Shown in pieces: positions 1-8,921 of a stretch of DNA of 64,000 nucleotides; positions within the stretch are counted from its first letter, which is position 1, and each line of letters opens with the position of its first letter. The notes under the pieces were generated by a model, which had not been told where the DNA came from, made no database searches, and saw nothing but the letters and a program-made list of their open reading frames with translations. The DNA comes from [Borrelia] finlandensis (GTDB lineage Bacteria > Spirochaetota > Spirochaetia > Borreliales > Borreliaceae): positions 115,975-179,974 of the forward strand of contig NZ_ABJZ02000002.1 of the NCBI RefSeq assembly GCF_000181875.2, read 5' to 3'. The translations under genes and the position numbers were made by a program.

Positions 1-426
1 TATACCGCTGAGGATGGTAAAGAAAAAAGACCATTTATGATTCATAGAGCTTTGTTAGGATCTATTGAAAGATTTTTTGGAATTCTTGTAGAGCATTATG
101 GTGGTGCGTTTCCTTTATGGTTATCTCCTGTTCAAGTAGTAATCATTCCTGTTAACAATATTGTCGAAGATTATGCTATTAAGGTTTTTAATAAATTTAA
201 AAATGAGGGGATTAGAATAAAGCTTGATAATAGTTCCTCAAGAATGAATGCTAAAATTAGAGAATATCAGGCTAAAAAAATACCTTATATGTTTATAATT
301 GGTGAGAGAGAAGCAACAGAAGAGAGAATATCTATTAGAACAAGAACAAATGAGCAAATAAATGGAATTAAACTTGATGAAGCTCTTAAATTTATTTTAT
401 TTAAAATAAGAGATAAGGAGATTTGA
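1..426 (+). CDS. thrS: Threonyl-tRNA synthetase, C-terminal part (5' end outside window)
   Basis: The reading frame is open from base 1, so the gene enters from upstream and only about 141 C-terminal codons are present. ThrRS charges tRNA-Thr in the cytoplasm. The visible part is the end of the class II catalytic core (motif 3 type stretch HRALLGSIERFFGILVEHY) followed by the alpha/beta anticodon-binding domain that begins at FPLWLSPVQVVIIPV. The C-terminal residues RTRTNEQINGIKLDEAL are typical of ThrRS. An in-frame ATG at 37 is internal and not a start. The next gene follows 4 nt after the stop, with its Shine-Dalgarno AAGGAG inside the last thrS codons, so the two are probably cotranscribed. 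Confidence 0.95.
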   Translation, partial: YTAEDGKEKRPFMIHRALLGSIERFFGILVEHYGGAFPLWLSPVQVVIIPVNNIVEDYAIKVFNKFKNEGIRIKLDNSSSRMNAKIREYQAKKIPYMFIIGEREATEERISIRTRTNEQINGIKLDEALKFILFKIRDKEI

Positions 427-430
427 TAAA

Positions 431-1060
431 TTGAATAATTTAATCAAGGTCATTACCCCTAATAAAATAACATTAGCTAGAATTGCACTTTCCTTTATCA
501 TATTGATTTTATTTTTTTTGGAAAATGTATTTTTTTCGTATTTGTTTTTTGGAATTATTTGGTTTTTAATTATTTTTAATGAATTTACTGATTTTATTGA
601 TGGTTATCTTGCAAGAAGATATGGTCTTGTTAGCAATGTAGGTAAAATTTTAGATCCTTATGCGGATGTTTTGCAACATTTAACATATTTTGTTTTTTTC
701 TTTTACAAAGGTATAACCCCTTATTATTTTTTTGTAATATTTATTTATCGTGAAATTTCTATTGGGTTTGTTAGGAATTTAATTATTCAGTTTAATGTAG
801 TTCAACAAGCAAATTTTTTGGGGAAATTAAAGTCACTTCTTTATGCTGTTTGCACTTTTGCAAGCCTTTTATTTTATACTTTAAATCAACTGAACTTTAC
901 AGAGCCCGTTCAAAATTTTATTAGTTACATTTTAACTTTTGAATTTAAATTTTTATTTATTGTTCAAATTACATATGTTTGTGCTGCTTTTTTTGCAATT
1001 TTATCATTTTTAGAATATGTGTTAATATTTTTGAATGTAAAAAAATATGAAAATAAATAA
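431..1060 (+). CDS. pgsA: CDP-diacylglycerol--glycerol-3-phosphate 3-phosphatidyltransferase
   Basis: Integral membrane enzyme that makes phosphatidylglycerol phosphate, the first step to phosphatidylglycerol, a major Borrelia lipid. The CDP-alcohol phosphotransferase signature (DG-x2-AR-x8-G-x3-D-x3-D) is complete around residues 57-80: DGYLAR, then G, then DPYAD. Several long hydrophobic segments fit the usual six membrane spans, and 209 residues is a normal family length. I take the TTG at 431, preceded by AAGGAG at 415-420; no ATG fits better. The 3' end overlaps the next gene by 14 nt, indicating translational coupling. PgsA and phosphatidylserine synthase share the signature; N-terminal similarity and size favour PgsA. 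Confidence 0.9.
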   Translation: MNNLIKVITPNKITLARIALSFIILILFFLENVFFSYLFFGIIWFLIIFNEFTDFIDGYLARRYGLVSNVGKILDPYADVLQHLTYFVFFFYKGITPYYFFVIFIYREISIGFVRNLIIQFNVVQQANFLGKLKSLLYAVCTFASLLFYTLNQLNFTEPVQNFISYILTFEFKFLFIVQITYVCAAFFAILSFLEYVLIFLNVKKYENK

Positions 1061-2492
1061 GACATTCATTTTGCTATTTTTATTGACAAAATTTTCTTTT
1101 ATTCAAGCTCAAGCAAATCAAATATTAACAGAAATTAGTCCTTTAAGTATTTTAAGCAAAAATGGGAAAGGAAGTGTTTACTTAAAAGTTAGCAAATCTT
1201 CTGATTATATTTTAACCTTAGATAAGAGTTCAAATTCCGATTTTGTTTTTAGAATTTATGATATTTCTAATAAAAAATATATAACTGATAAAGTAAAAAG
1301 AAGAGATTTTAAAATAAGATTAGATAAAAATTCTCTTTATGCAATAATATATGTTGGTACTAAAAATGAAAACATTAAGTTTTCGCTTACAGATTTAGAT
1401 TTTTCAATTTTAAGTAGCGATTCCCTGAAAGCTAAAACATCTAAGATTGAAAAAGAAGATTTATTTTTTACTTTAAAAGATTTGCCTGTTTTAAATTTAA
1501 CTGCCAAGCTTAAAAAATATGTATTAAGGATTTATAAAGGCAATATTTATATTGCTTATCAGTTAGAAAATAGCGATGATATTAAAGTTGCTGAATTTAT
1601 TGAGGATGTTGGTTGGTTTAATCTTGATTCATCTGTTAATAGAAATATTACTAATATAGTTAATTTTGATTTTTCAATTAATTCCAAAGGAAATTTATAT
1701 ATTGCTTTTGTTACGAAATCGGGGGCTGATTTCGCCAGTGAGCTTGTAGTTAAAAAATTTAATAGTAGAAAATGGATTGATATTAGTCCTGGTCACATAG
1801 AAAATTTTGGATCTTTATTAAATATTAGCATTGATTTAAAAGATAGGTTGTATTTAGCGTATTTAAGGGAAATTAGGGGTGAATATAAAATTAATTTAAT
1901 CTCGAATATGGGTTACGGAAGTATTTGGACCGATGTAATACATTCTTATTTAAGTAAAGGTGATTCTAATGTTAATTCATCAAACATTGGGTTAATATCT
2001 GAACCTTTTTTGGGCATTTTTTATAATTATAAGTCAAATAATGAGATTAAATCTGAATTTATTATAAACAATGAAAATGCTTGGGTAAATGCAAATATTC
2101 CTTCTGTTTATATGGCTAATTTTATTAAAGGCTTTTTTGATTCTAATTTTAATCAAATAATTATGAGTTTTGTTTCTGAAAATAGACCTATTGTAAACAT
2201 TTGTCCTTTGAAAAGTAGTAGATGGATTAATATAAGCCCTAATGTTGAAATGGAAGGTTTAAGTACTGACATTGGGCTTTATAAAAATAATTTGTTTTTG
2301 GCTTTTGAAGACAATAATAATGTGAGATTAATTTATTTTAAGAATAAAAATTGGTATTTTTTAAATAAGCTTGAGAATTTTAAGAGTGATGTTAAAAGCC
2401 CTCAGATTGGAATTTATGGCAATCAAGGGCTTGTAATCTCTACTTTAAGCTCTAATTCCAATGAATTATTTTTTACTTTGATTTGCCAATGA
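1047..2492 (+). CDS. Secreted protein with six W-containing repeats, probable beta-propeller
   Basis: I do not recognise a named family. The first 22 residues form a signal peptide (basic MKINK, hydrophobic stretch, then a small-residue cleavage region near AQA) without a lipobox Cys, so export to the periplasm or beyond is likely. After an N-terminal beta-rich region of about 140 residues, a motif of the form (N/L)-L/I-Y/F-I/L-A-F/Y followed about 25 residues later by W-x-(D/N)-(I/V) recurs. Tryptophans at about 190, 243, 294, 346, 393 and 436 are spaced 43-53 residues apart, which suggests six propeller blades. It starts inside pgsA (14-nt overlap) and its last 27 bp overlap the convergent CYTH gene. 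Function unknown. Confidence 0.8.
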   Translation: MKINKTFILLFLLTKFSFIQAQANQILTEISPLSILSKNGKGSVYLKVSKSSDYILTLDKSSNSDFVFRIYDISNKKYITDKVKRRDFKIRLDKNSLYAIIYVGTKNENIKFSLTDLDFSILSSDSLKAKTSKIEKEDLFFTLKDLPVLNLTAKLKKYVLRIYKGNIYIAYQLENSDDIKVAEFIEDVGWFNLDSSVNRNITNIVNFDFSINSKGNLYIAFVTKSGADFASELVVKKFNSRKWIDISPGHIENFGSLLNISIDLKDRLYLAYLREIRGEYKINLISNMGYGSIWTDVIHSYLSKGDSNVNSSNIGLISEPFLGIFYNYKSNNEIKSEFIINNENAWVNANIPSVYMANFIKGFFDSNFNQIIMSFVSENRPIVNICPLKSSRWINISPNVEMEGLSTDIGLYKNNLFLAFEDNNNVRLIYFKNKNWYFLNKLENFKSDVKSPQIGIYGNQGLVISTLSSNSNELFFTLICQ

Positions 2493-2999
2493 AAGTAATT
2501 CAGAGTAAGGTCTAGTTTCGATGTTTTCTTTTAATCCAAATTGGTTGATTATGTTATCAATTTCTTTTTTTGCCAAGTCTATATCATTTTGATTGTTAAT
2601 TATTTTTTCTATTTCTAAAAAAAACCCAAGATTTTTTATTTCGTTTATCTCTACATTTAAATTGTTAGTTTGATAAATTAAACTTTTTTTTATCTTTTTG
2701 TATAGCTTTTTAAATTTAAGCTCTTTTATAAGGGTTAAAAAATTATTAATACTATCTATTTTGAATTCTATCTCTTTATTAATTTCTACAGTATGGTTGT
2801 TGTCTAATATTTTTTTTTTAAATGTGACAATTTTTTCTAGAGTATTTAATTTTCTTATTCTTATAATTTTTTTTTGGTTTGAGTAATAGATATCAGTTTT
2901 TATTTCTTCTTTAATAAACTTAAATTTTTTATTTGCTAGCTTAATAATTCTTTTTAACTCTTTTGGAGGAATAAATGCTTTTGATTCTATTTCAAACAT
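2466..2999 (-). CDS. CYTH-domain protein (class IV adenylate cyclase / triphosphatase family)
   Basis: The N-terminus FEIESKAFI carries the CYTH signature E-x-E-x-K at residues 3-7, and alternating charged strands follow (RIRKL, VTFKKK, EINKEIEFKI), as expected for the triphosphate tunnel-metalloenzyme barrel. The 177-residue length fits the CyaB/CYTH family. Members either make cAMP from ATP or hydrolyse triphosphates such as thiamine triphosphate or tripolyphosphate; the sequence alone does not decide. In Borrelia literature this gene is sometimes called cyaB. It lies convergent to the propeller gene with a 27-bp 3' overlap. The ATG at 2999 is the only sensible start. Confidence 0.8.
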   Translation of the reverse strand: MFEIESKAFIPPKELKRIIKLANKKFKFIKEEIKTDIYYSNQKKIIRIRKLNTLEKIVTFKKKILDNNHTVEINKEIEFKIDSINNFLTLIKELKFKKLYKKIKKSLIYQTNNLNVEINEIKNLGFFLEIEKIINNQNDIDLAKKEIDNIINQFGLKENIETRPYSELLSLANQSKK

Positions 3000-3086
3000 A
3001 TATTAAAAATAATGTAATTATGATAATATTTCAATGTTAAAATATTGTGCTATATAAGATAAATTTTTAATAATTTAAACAACTTT

Positions 3087-4418
3087 TTGTATGATATGTT
3101 GAAATTTGAATTTAGCGACAGGTTTTTACTTTTTAGTTATTTTGTTTTAATTATGTTTATAGGCTCTCTTTTGTTGATGTTGCCTATTTCCTGGGAAGGT
3201 GATGGCAAATTAGCATACATTGATGCTCTTTTTACTGCTGTTTCTGCTGTAAGTATTACGGGCCTTACAACAGTTAAAATGGAAGGCTTTTCTACTTTTG
3301 GATTTATTTTGATAATGTTGCTGATCCAGCTTGGAGGACTTGGATTCATAAGTATTACCACTTTTTATTTGCTTATACCTAAAAAGAAAATGAATTTAAC
3401 AGATGCAAGAATAATAAAGCAGTATTCCCTTTCAAATATAGAATATAATCCTATTAGAATTTTAAAAAGCATATTGTTTATAACTTTTTCAATTGAAATG
3501 ATAGGTTTAATATTAATACTTATTTGTTTTAAACTTAGGGGAGCGAATATTTCATTCTTAGAGGCTTTATTTACGACAATTTCTGCTTTTTGCAATGCAG
3601 GTTTTTCTATGCATTCTGAGAGTATTTATGCATGGCGAGATGTTCCTGAAGCTATAGTTGTGGTCTCTATTTTAATAATTTGTGGTGGGCTTGGGTTTAT
3701 GGTTTATAGAGATGTAAATAATACTATTAAAAACAAAAAAAAACTATCGCTTCATGCCAAAATAGTTTTTTCTTTAAGTTTCTTTTTAATTATAATTGGT
3801 GCAATTTTATTTTTTTTTACAGAGATGCATAAATTAAAAGCTGGTTATTCAATGAGTACTTTAATATTTAATTCAATTTTTTATTCGATTAGTACCAGAA
3901 CAGCTGGCTTTAATTATCTTGATAATTCTTTAATAAGTGGAAGAACTCAAATAATTTCTCTACCATTCATGTTTATTGGTGGTGCACCCGGATCAACTGC
4001 AGGAGGGATTAAGATTACAACATTTTTTTTAATTGTATTAGCTGTTGTTAAAAATCAAAACGGCAATGGATATATTATTGGTTCTTACAAGGTTTCAATA
4101 GATAGTATAAGATTTGCACTTTTATTTTTTGCAAGAGCTATTTTTATTTTAAGTTTTTCTTTTTTCATGCTTCTTTTTTTTGAGGGAGGATCTGGCAATT
4201 GGAAGGTTATTGATTTAGGTTATGAAGTATTTTCTGCTTTTGGAACGGTTGGTCTTTCAGTTGGAGTAACTCAGGATTTGTCATTTTGGGGGAAAGTCAT
4301 TATAATTTTTACTATGTTTGCAGGGCGAATAGGGCTTTTTTCAATGGCTGTTTTTGTTTCAAGAAAGTCACGTTTTGAAGAATTTACAAGGCCAAGGCAA
4401 GATATTTTGGTTGGTTGA
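3087..4418 (+). CDS. ktrB: KtrB/TrkH-type potassium uptake protein, membrane subunit
   Basis: Polytopic cation channel subunit of a Ktr system. The four pore-loop repeats with their selectivity-filter glycines are visible: VSITGLTTV (about residue 55), FCNAGFSMH (about 170), STRTAGFNYL (about 270) and FGTVGLSVG (about 388). Membrane helices flank each loop, and 443 residues is a normal length. The frame opens at TTG 3087 with an ATG four codons in (3096); neither has a strong Shine-Dalgarno. The regulatory subunit gene follows with overlapping or nearly abutting ends, so KtrB and KtrA form one transcription and functional unit. Ktr systems are often sodium-dependent; the coupling ion cannot be read here. 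Confidence 0.9.
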   Translation: MYDMLKFEFSDRFLLFSYFVLIMFIGSLLLMLPISWEGDGKLAYIDALFTAVSAVSITGLTTVKMEGFSTFGFILIMLLIQLGGLGFISITTFYLLIPKKKMNLTDARIIKQYSLSNIEYNPIRILKSILFITFSIEMIGLILILICFKLRGANISFLEALFTTISAFCNAGFSMHSESIYAWRDVPEAIVVVSILIICGGLGFMVYRDVNNTIKNKKKLSLHAKIVFSLSFFLIIIGAILFFFTEMHKLKAGYSMSTLIFNSIFYSISTRTAGFNYLDNSLISGRTQIISLPFMFIGGAPGSTAGGIKITTFFLIVLAVVKNQNGNGYIIGSYKVSIDSIRFALLFFARAIFILSFSFFMLLFFEGGSGNWKVIDLGYEVFSAFGTVGLSVGVTQDLSFWGKVIIIFTMFAGRIGLFSMAVFVSRKSRFEEFTRPRQDILVG

Positions 4419-4423
4419 AGCAT

Positions 4424-5206
4424 ATGAAAACATTTGTTATTATTGGACTTAGTAATTTAGGCATTCATCTACTTGAAGATTTAAGCAGGCTTGATTGTCA
4501 AATTATTATTATAGATACATCTAAAGAGCTTATTGAAGAATATGATGTGATATCTACAGAAAGCTTTGTTGTTGAGCAATTCACTAAAAATGCTTTGAAA
4601 AGAATAATTCCAGTAGATACAGACGCTGTTGTTATTGATTTTGATGATGATCTTGGCAAAAGTGCTCTTGTTACTCACTATTGTAATCTTTTAGGTTTGA
4701 AAGAAATATGTGTTAAGACAGAAAATAGAGATGATGCTGAAATATTAAAAACTCTTGGGGCAACAAAAATTATATTTCCAAGTAAAGATGCTGCAAAAAG
4801 ATTAACTCCATTATTAGTATCTCCGAATCTTTCAACTTATAATATTATTGGGTATGATATTATTGTTGCTGAAACTGTTATTCCCAAGGAATATGTTGGT
4901 AAAACTCTTTTTGAAGCCGATCTTAGAAGAGAATGTGGGATTACAGTTATTGCTGTTAGAAATTTAAGTAATTCTAGGTATGAATTTGTTGATGGCGATT
5001 ATTTTTTTTTAAAAGATGATAAAATTGTAATTTGTGGTAAACCAGATAGCATTGAAAATTTTACAAATAATAAAGATTTAATTAAAGATTTAATTTCAGG
5101 CTCTAAAGAGGATGAAAATTTAAATAAAGATGCTGAGAAAAAATCGAGATTTTTAGGGATTTTTAATTTTATGAAAATTTTTCAAAAAGATCGTAAGGAT
5201 AATTAG
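4424..5206 (+). CDS. ktrA: KtrA/TrkA-type potassium channel regulatory subunit
   Basis: Cytoplasmic nucleotide-binding RCK protein that gates KtrB. Residues 1-130 are the RCK-N Rossmann domain, opening with MKTFVIIGLSNLG (an S replaces the second G of the usual GxGxxG) and an acidic residue at the end of strand 2 (IIIDTS). Residues of about 145-215 form the RCK-C (TrkA-C) domain, including GKTLFEADLRRECGITVIAV. The last 40 residues are charged and variable. I choose ATG 4424; an in-frame TTG at 4415 would overlap the ktrB stop by 4 nt and add three residues. Confidence 0.88.
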   Translation: MKTFVIIGLSNLGIHLLEDLSRLDCQIIIIDTSKELIEEYDVISTESFVVEQFTKNALKRIIPVDTDAVVIDFDDDLGKSALVTHYCNLLGLKEICVKTENRDDAEILKTLGATKIIFPSKDAAKRLTPLLVSPNLSTYNIIGYDIIVAETVIPKEYVGKTLFEADLRRECGITVIAVRNLSNSRYEFVDGDYFFLKDDKIVICGKPDSIENFTNNKDLIKDLISGSKEDENLNKDAEKKSRFLGIFNFMKIFQKDRKDN

Positions 5207-5215
5207 GATTTAAGA

Positions 5216-6187
5216 ATGACTAAAATTATTCCTGTAGCAAGTGGCAAAGGTGGTGTTGGAAAAACATCTTTTGTTGCAAATGTTGGTTATAAGCTTTCTA
5301 GTTTAGGTAAAACTGTAATACTTGTTGACCTTGATCTTGGTGGCTCTAATCTACATACGTGTTTGGGGGTTAAAAATAAGGGTGTGGGCATTGGTTCTTT
5401 TATTAATAAAAAGAGTAAAAGTTTTTCAGATTTAGTATGCAAAACATCTTATGATAAACTTTATCTTATTCCAGGTGATGCTCTTTATACGGGAACAGCT
5501 AATCTTCCTTTTTCTATTAAGAAAAAGATTATAGAATCTATTCAAAAAGATCTTATTGCCGATTTTATTTTTTTAGATTTGGGATCTGGAACTTCTTATA
5601 ATACAATAGATTTCTATTTGGCATCTTACAGCGGTGTAATTGTTACAATCCCAGAAACCCCCTCCATACTTAATGCTTATTCTTTTTTAAAGAATGCTCT
5701 TTATCGTCTTTTATATTTAGGATTTCCGCAAAAAAGCCCCGAACGGGATTATATTGGTAATTTTTTTAAAGATAAGATTGAAGGGACAAACCTTGGATTT
5801 AAAGATTTGGTTGTTGGGATTGAGCTTATTTCTTTGAGCTCTTCTTTGAAAGTTAAGAGGATGATGAATAATTTTTATCCTAGAGTGGTGCTAAATAGAA
5901 TAGAAACTAGTGAAGAGATTGCTATGTGTGAAAATTTGATTAATGTTGTTAAGAATAATATTAATATACCAATAGAGTTTATAGGTTTTGTGCCTTTTGC
6001 AAAAAGTTTCAGAGAGGCTATTAATAATAGAGTTCCATTTATTGATTTTGAGAAAAATTCAAAGTTGAATAAATATTTTGAATTCATAGCTGGTAATTTA
6101 ATTAAATCTCCTATTGAAGGGTCTCCTTATATTTACGATGACATATACGATATGATTAAAGATCAAAGTCGATTTATTAGAAAATAA
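5216..6187 (+). CDS. MinD/ParA-family P-loop ATPase
   Basis: The N-terminus ASGKGGVGKTSF is a textbook deviant Walker A box with the signature lysine, followed by the switch I region (DLDLGGSNLH) and a hydrophobic Walker B strand (DFIFLDLGSGTS). Length 323 is longer than MinD and nearer to the YlxH/FlhG-like or Mrp-like group. These ATPases dimerise on ATP and position membranes, flagella or cargo. No minC, minE or flhF gene is adjacent, so I do not assign MinD itself. It starts 9 nt after ktrA with ATG at 5216 and a weak upstream AGGA, suggesting cotranscription. The last 40 residues show no obvious amphipathic membrane-targeting helix. Confidence 0.85.
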   Translation: MTKIIPVASGKGGVGKTSFVANVGYKLSSLGKTVILVDLDLGGSNLHTCLGVKNKGVGIGSFINKKSKSFSDLVCKTSYDKLYLIPGDALYTGTANLPFSIKKKIIESIQKDLIADFIFLDLGSGTSYNTIDFYLASYSGVIVTIPETPSILNAYSFLKNALYRLLYLGFPQKSPERDYIGNFFKDKIEGTNLGFKDLVVGIELISLSSSLKVKRMMNNFYPRVVLNRIETSEEIAMCENLINVVKNNINIPIEFIGFVPFAKSFREAINNRVPFIDFEKNSKLNKYFEFIAGNLIKSPIEGSPYIYDDIYDMIKDQSRFIRK

Positions 6188-6214
6188 TTAGGCTATAATT
6201 CTATAAAGGAGTAT

Positions 6215-7561
6215 TTGGTGTATAGAATTAAAAATGAAAATTTAGATTTTAAAATAGATAGCTTGGGAGAATGCAAGCAAAACAATCCTTTGATTGATTT
6301 TTATGCTAGTGAAGGTTATTCCCATTTTGTTAATGAAAAAAATAAAATCAAGTTTAGTGTATATAGAAATGAGGATAAGGGAGATAGGTATGAAGATGTT
6401 CTTTTAGAAAAAGCTGGGCCTAGAGAAAAAATTTATTTTGTGCCCAGGCATGTTAAAGCTGCTATTACTACTTGTGGTGGGCTTTGTCCTGGCTTTAACG
6501 ATGTTATTCGCTCTATTGTGCGAACTTTATGGAAAATATATGGGGTTCGCAATATTTATGGAGTAAAATTTGGATATCAAGGGCTTCTTCCTGAGTCAAA
6601 TTCACCTTTTATTAATCTTAATCCAGATGTTGTTGATGATATTAATAAATTTGGAGGCACTATTCTTGGTTCTTCAAGGGGCGGTATTAAGCCTGTGGAA
6701 ATAGTTGATACTTTAGAGAGAATGAACATTAATATGATTTTTAACATTGGCGGAGATGGTACTCAAAAGGGGTCTCTTCTTATTGCTGAGGAGATAGAAA
6801 AAAGAAATTTAAAAATAGCAGTTGTGGGCATTCCTAAAACTGTAGACAATGATTTTATGTTTGTTCAAAAATCTTTTGGATTTGAGACTGCCGTAGAACA
6901 AGCCGTTGCAGCTGTTGCTGGTGCTCATTTTGAAGCTAATAGCGCTTATAATGGCATTGGGCTTGTTAAAGTTATGGGACGGGATTCTGGCTTTATTGCT
7001 GCTCATACCGCGCTTTCTTCTAATGATGTTAATTTTTGTTTAATTCCAGAACTTGATTTTGACATAGAAGGTCCTAATGGATTTCTTGTTCATCTTGAAA
7101 GACGACTTTTAGAGAAAGAAAGCTTAGAAGAGATTCCCCATGCAGTAATATTGATAGCAGAAGGAGCAGGTCAAAAATATTTTGATCATTTTCCTAAGAA
7201 GAAAGACGATTCCGGGAATTTGCTTTATGAGGATATTGGGCTTTATATTAAAGATAAAATTACAGAATATTTTAAAGCAAAAAATATACAATTTACTCTT
7301 AAATACATTGATCCCAGCTATATTATTAGAAGTTCACCTGCTAATGCCAGTGATTCGCTTTATTGTGCTAGGCTTGGTTCGAATGCTGTGCACGCTGCAA
7401 TGGCTGGTAAGACAAAAATGTTGATTAGTTTATGGAGTACAAAATTTGTGCATATACCGATTAAGATGGCAGTAATTGATAGAAATAAGGTCAATCCAAA
7501 TGGTTCTTTTTGGAGAGATGTTCTTTCAAGTACGGGGCAACCAATTAGCATGAAGAATTAA
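6215..7561 (+). CDS. pfk: 6-phosphofructokinase family enzyme (phosphoryl donor uncertain)
   Basis: Glycolytic PFK fold. The donor-site motif GGDGTQKG (about residue 181) and the catalytic PKTVDNDF (about 208) are intact, as is the substrate motif KVMGRDSG (about 251). The Gly in GGDG is typical of ATP enzymes and the Lys in PKT is typical of PPi enzymes; plant and trypanosomal ATP-PFKs share this combination, so the usual PPi-PFK label is not secure. Length 448 fits this long clade. The start is TTG 6215 or GTG 6218, eight or so bases after AAAGGA. The 3' end lies inside a perfect inverted repeat shared with the convergent gene. Confidence 0.85.
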   Translation: MVYRIKNENLDFKIDSLGECKQNNPLIDFYASEGYSHFVNEKNKIKFSVYRNEDKGDRYEDVLLEKAGPREKIYFVPRHVKAAITTCGGLCPGFNDVIRSIVRTLWKIYGVRNIYGVKFGYQGLLPESNSPFINLNPDVVDDINKFGGTILGSSRGGIKPVEIVDTLERMNINMIFNIGGDGTQKGSLLIAEEIEKRNLKIAVVGIPKTVDNDFMFVQKSFGFETAVEQAVAAVAGAHFEANSAYNGIGLVKVMGRDSGFIAAHTALSSNDVNFCLIPELDFDIEGPNGFLVHLERRLLEKESLEEIPHAVILIAEGAGQKYFDHFPKKKDDSGNLLYEDIGLYIKDKITEYFKAKNIQFTLKYIDPSYIIRSSPANASDSLYCARLGSNAVHAAMAGKTKMLISLWSTKFVHIPIKMAVIDRNKVNPNGSFWRDVLSSTGQPISMKN

Positions 7562-7583
7562 TTTAATTCTTCATGCTAATTGG
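7541..7583. terminator. 20-bp perfect inverted repeat over two convergent gene ends
   Basis: Arms 7541-7560 and 7564-7583 are perfectly complementary with a 3-nt loop. They contain the last codons of pfk (stop ends at 7561) and the last codons of the CoA disulfide reductase gene (stop at 7576-7578). This is most likely a bidirectional transcription terminator. There is no classical U tract apart from AT-rich stem bases. Confidence 0.75.
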
Positions 7584-8910
7584 CAGCATTGCCAGCAATA
7601 TTTAATATGTCCCAAGCTCTTGAGAAGGGTGGGGAATATGAGAAATCCATCATCCCCAGCTCTTTTGTTGTAAGTTTTGAATAGATTGCAATTGATAAAG
7701 CATGAATTCTTATTACGGCTCCATTTTTTCCTATTGCTTGTGCCCCAAGGATTATTTTGGTATTTTCCTCATAAATTAATTTAATATAAAGATCTTCTTG
7801 GCCTGGATAATAATTTGTATGATTTTTATCCTTTACAAAAATAGTTTTATATTTTATTTGGAACTTTTTTGCATCTTTTTCTGTAAGTCCTGTTCTTGCA
7901 GCTTCTAAAGATAGTATTTTAATTGAAGCTGAGCCCAATGTGCCTTTAAATGCCGTATGATTCCCAGCTAAATTTTCACCAACTATTCTTCCAAGTTTGT
8001 TGGCTGTTGTTGCCAAGGGTATGTATTCATTTTTTTTACTTACTATATTATAAATAGTTGCACAATCTCCTGCAGAAAAAATATTTTTTATGCTAGTTTC
8101 GCCGTACTCATTTACAATTATTGCTCCATTTTCAGTAGTTTTAAGCTGGTTTTCTAAAAATTCAGTATCAGGTTTTATTCCGGTAGCAAGTATAACAGCG
8201 TCAGCTTGATAAGTATTTTTGTTTGTTACTACTCCTTCTACCTTTTTTTCTCCTATTAAACTTTTTACAAACTCATTTGTATGAAGATCAATCCCTTTTT
8301 TTGTTAGTTCTTCTTCCATTATTGTAACTATTTCTTCGTCAAAGGAATCTATGAGTATGTGCTTATCTAGTTGAATTAATCTTACATTTTTTCTTTTATT
8401 TTTTGCTGCTTCTACCATTTCAATTCCAATGTATCCACCACCAATTATCACTATATTTTTAATCTCTTCTCTATCCATTAAATTTTTTATTTTTTGACCG
8501 TCTTCTAAATTTCTCAGCGTATGAAAATTTTCTAGATTGATATTATTGATTGGTGGAATAATAGGTTTTGCACCAGTTGCTATCATAAGTTGATCATAAG
8601 TATTGTTAAAAATGGTTCCTGTTTTTTGATTTTTTATTACAATTGTATTGTTTTTTGCATCTACCTTGATAACTTCATGGTTAGTTTTAACAGAGATTCC
8701 AGTTTTTTCGAATTCTTCTTGTGTTCTTAAAATCATTGTATTGGGGTTGTCAAAGAATCCCCCCACAAAGTAAGGCAGGCCACAGGTTCCAAAAGATACA
8801 ATATTTGTTTTTTCATAGATAGTAATGTCTAGCTTTTTGTTTAAGCGGTTTGCTTTAGCTGCGGCACTAGTTCCTGCTGATGTGCCCCCAATAATTATTA
8901 TTTTCATCAT
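7576..8910 (-). CDS. cdr: Coenzyme A disulfide reductase (NADH oxidase-like flavoprotein)
   Basis: FAD- and NAD(P)H-dependent reductase that reduces CoA disulfide to CoASH; the Borrelia enzyme (BB0728) has been described as a CoADR. The N-terminal FAD dinucleotide fold begins IIIGGTSAGTSAA, the single redox cysteine lies in SFGTCGLPY near residue 43, the second Rossmann fold is IVIIGGGYIGIE near 152, and the FAD-contacting segment IFSAGDCA is near 275. A dimerisation domain fills the C-terminal third. Length 444 fits. The start is 12 nt downstream of the symporter stop, so the two are one operon. Homologous NADH oxidases differ mainly in cysteine environment, so an oxidase activity cannot be ruled out. 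Confidence 0.88.
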   Translation of the reverse strand: MMKIIIIGGTSAGTSAAAKANRLNKKLDITIYEKTNIVSFGTCGLPYFVGGFFDNPNTMILRTQEEFEKTGISVKTNHEVIKVDAKNNTIVIKNQKTGTIFNNTYDQLMIATGAKPIIPPINNINLENFHTLRNLEDGQKIKNLMDREEIKNIVIIGGGYIGIEMVEAAKNKRKNVRLIQLDKHILIDSFDEEIVTIMEEELTKKGIDLHTNEFVKSLIGEKKVEGVVTNKNTYQADAVILATGIKPDTEFLENQLKTTENGAIIVNEYGETSIKNIFSAGDCATIYNIVSKKNEYIPLATTANKLGRIVGENLAGNHTAFKGTLGSASIKILSLEAARTGLTEKDAKKFQIKYKTIFVKDKNHTNYYPGQEDLYIKLIYEENTKIILGAQAIGKNGAVIRIHALSIAIYSKLTTKELGMMDFSYSPPFSRAWDILNIAGNAAN

Positions 8911-8921
8911 TGTTTTCCTAT

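Noticed and set aside
6194..6199. TATAAT as a pfk promoter
   Set aside because: Transcription would start inside the AAAGGA ribosome-binding site and no -35 element is recognisable.
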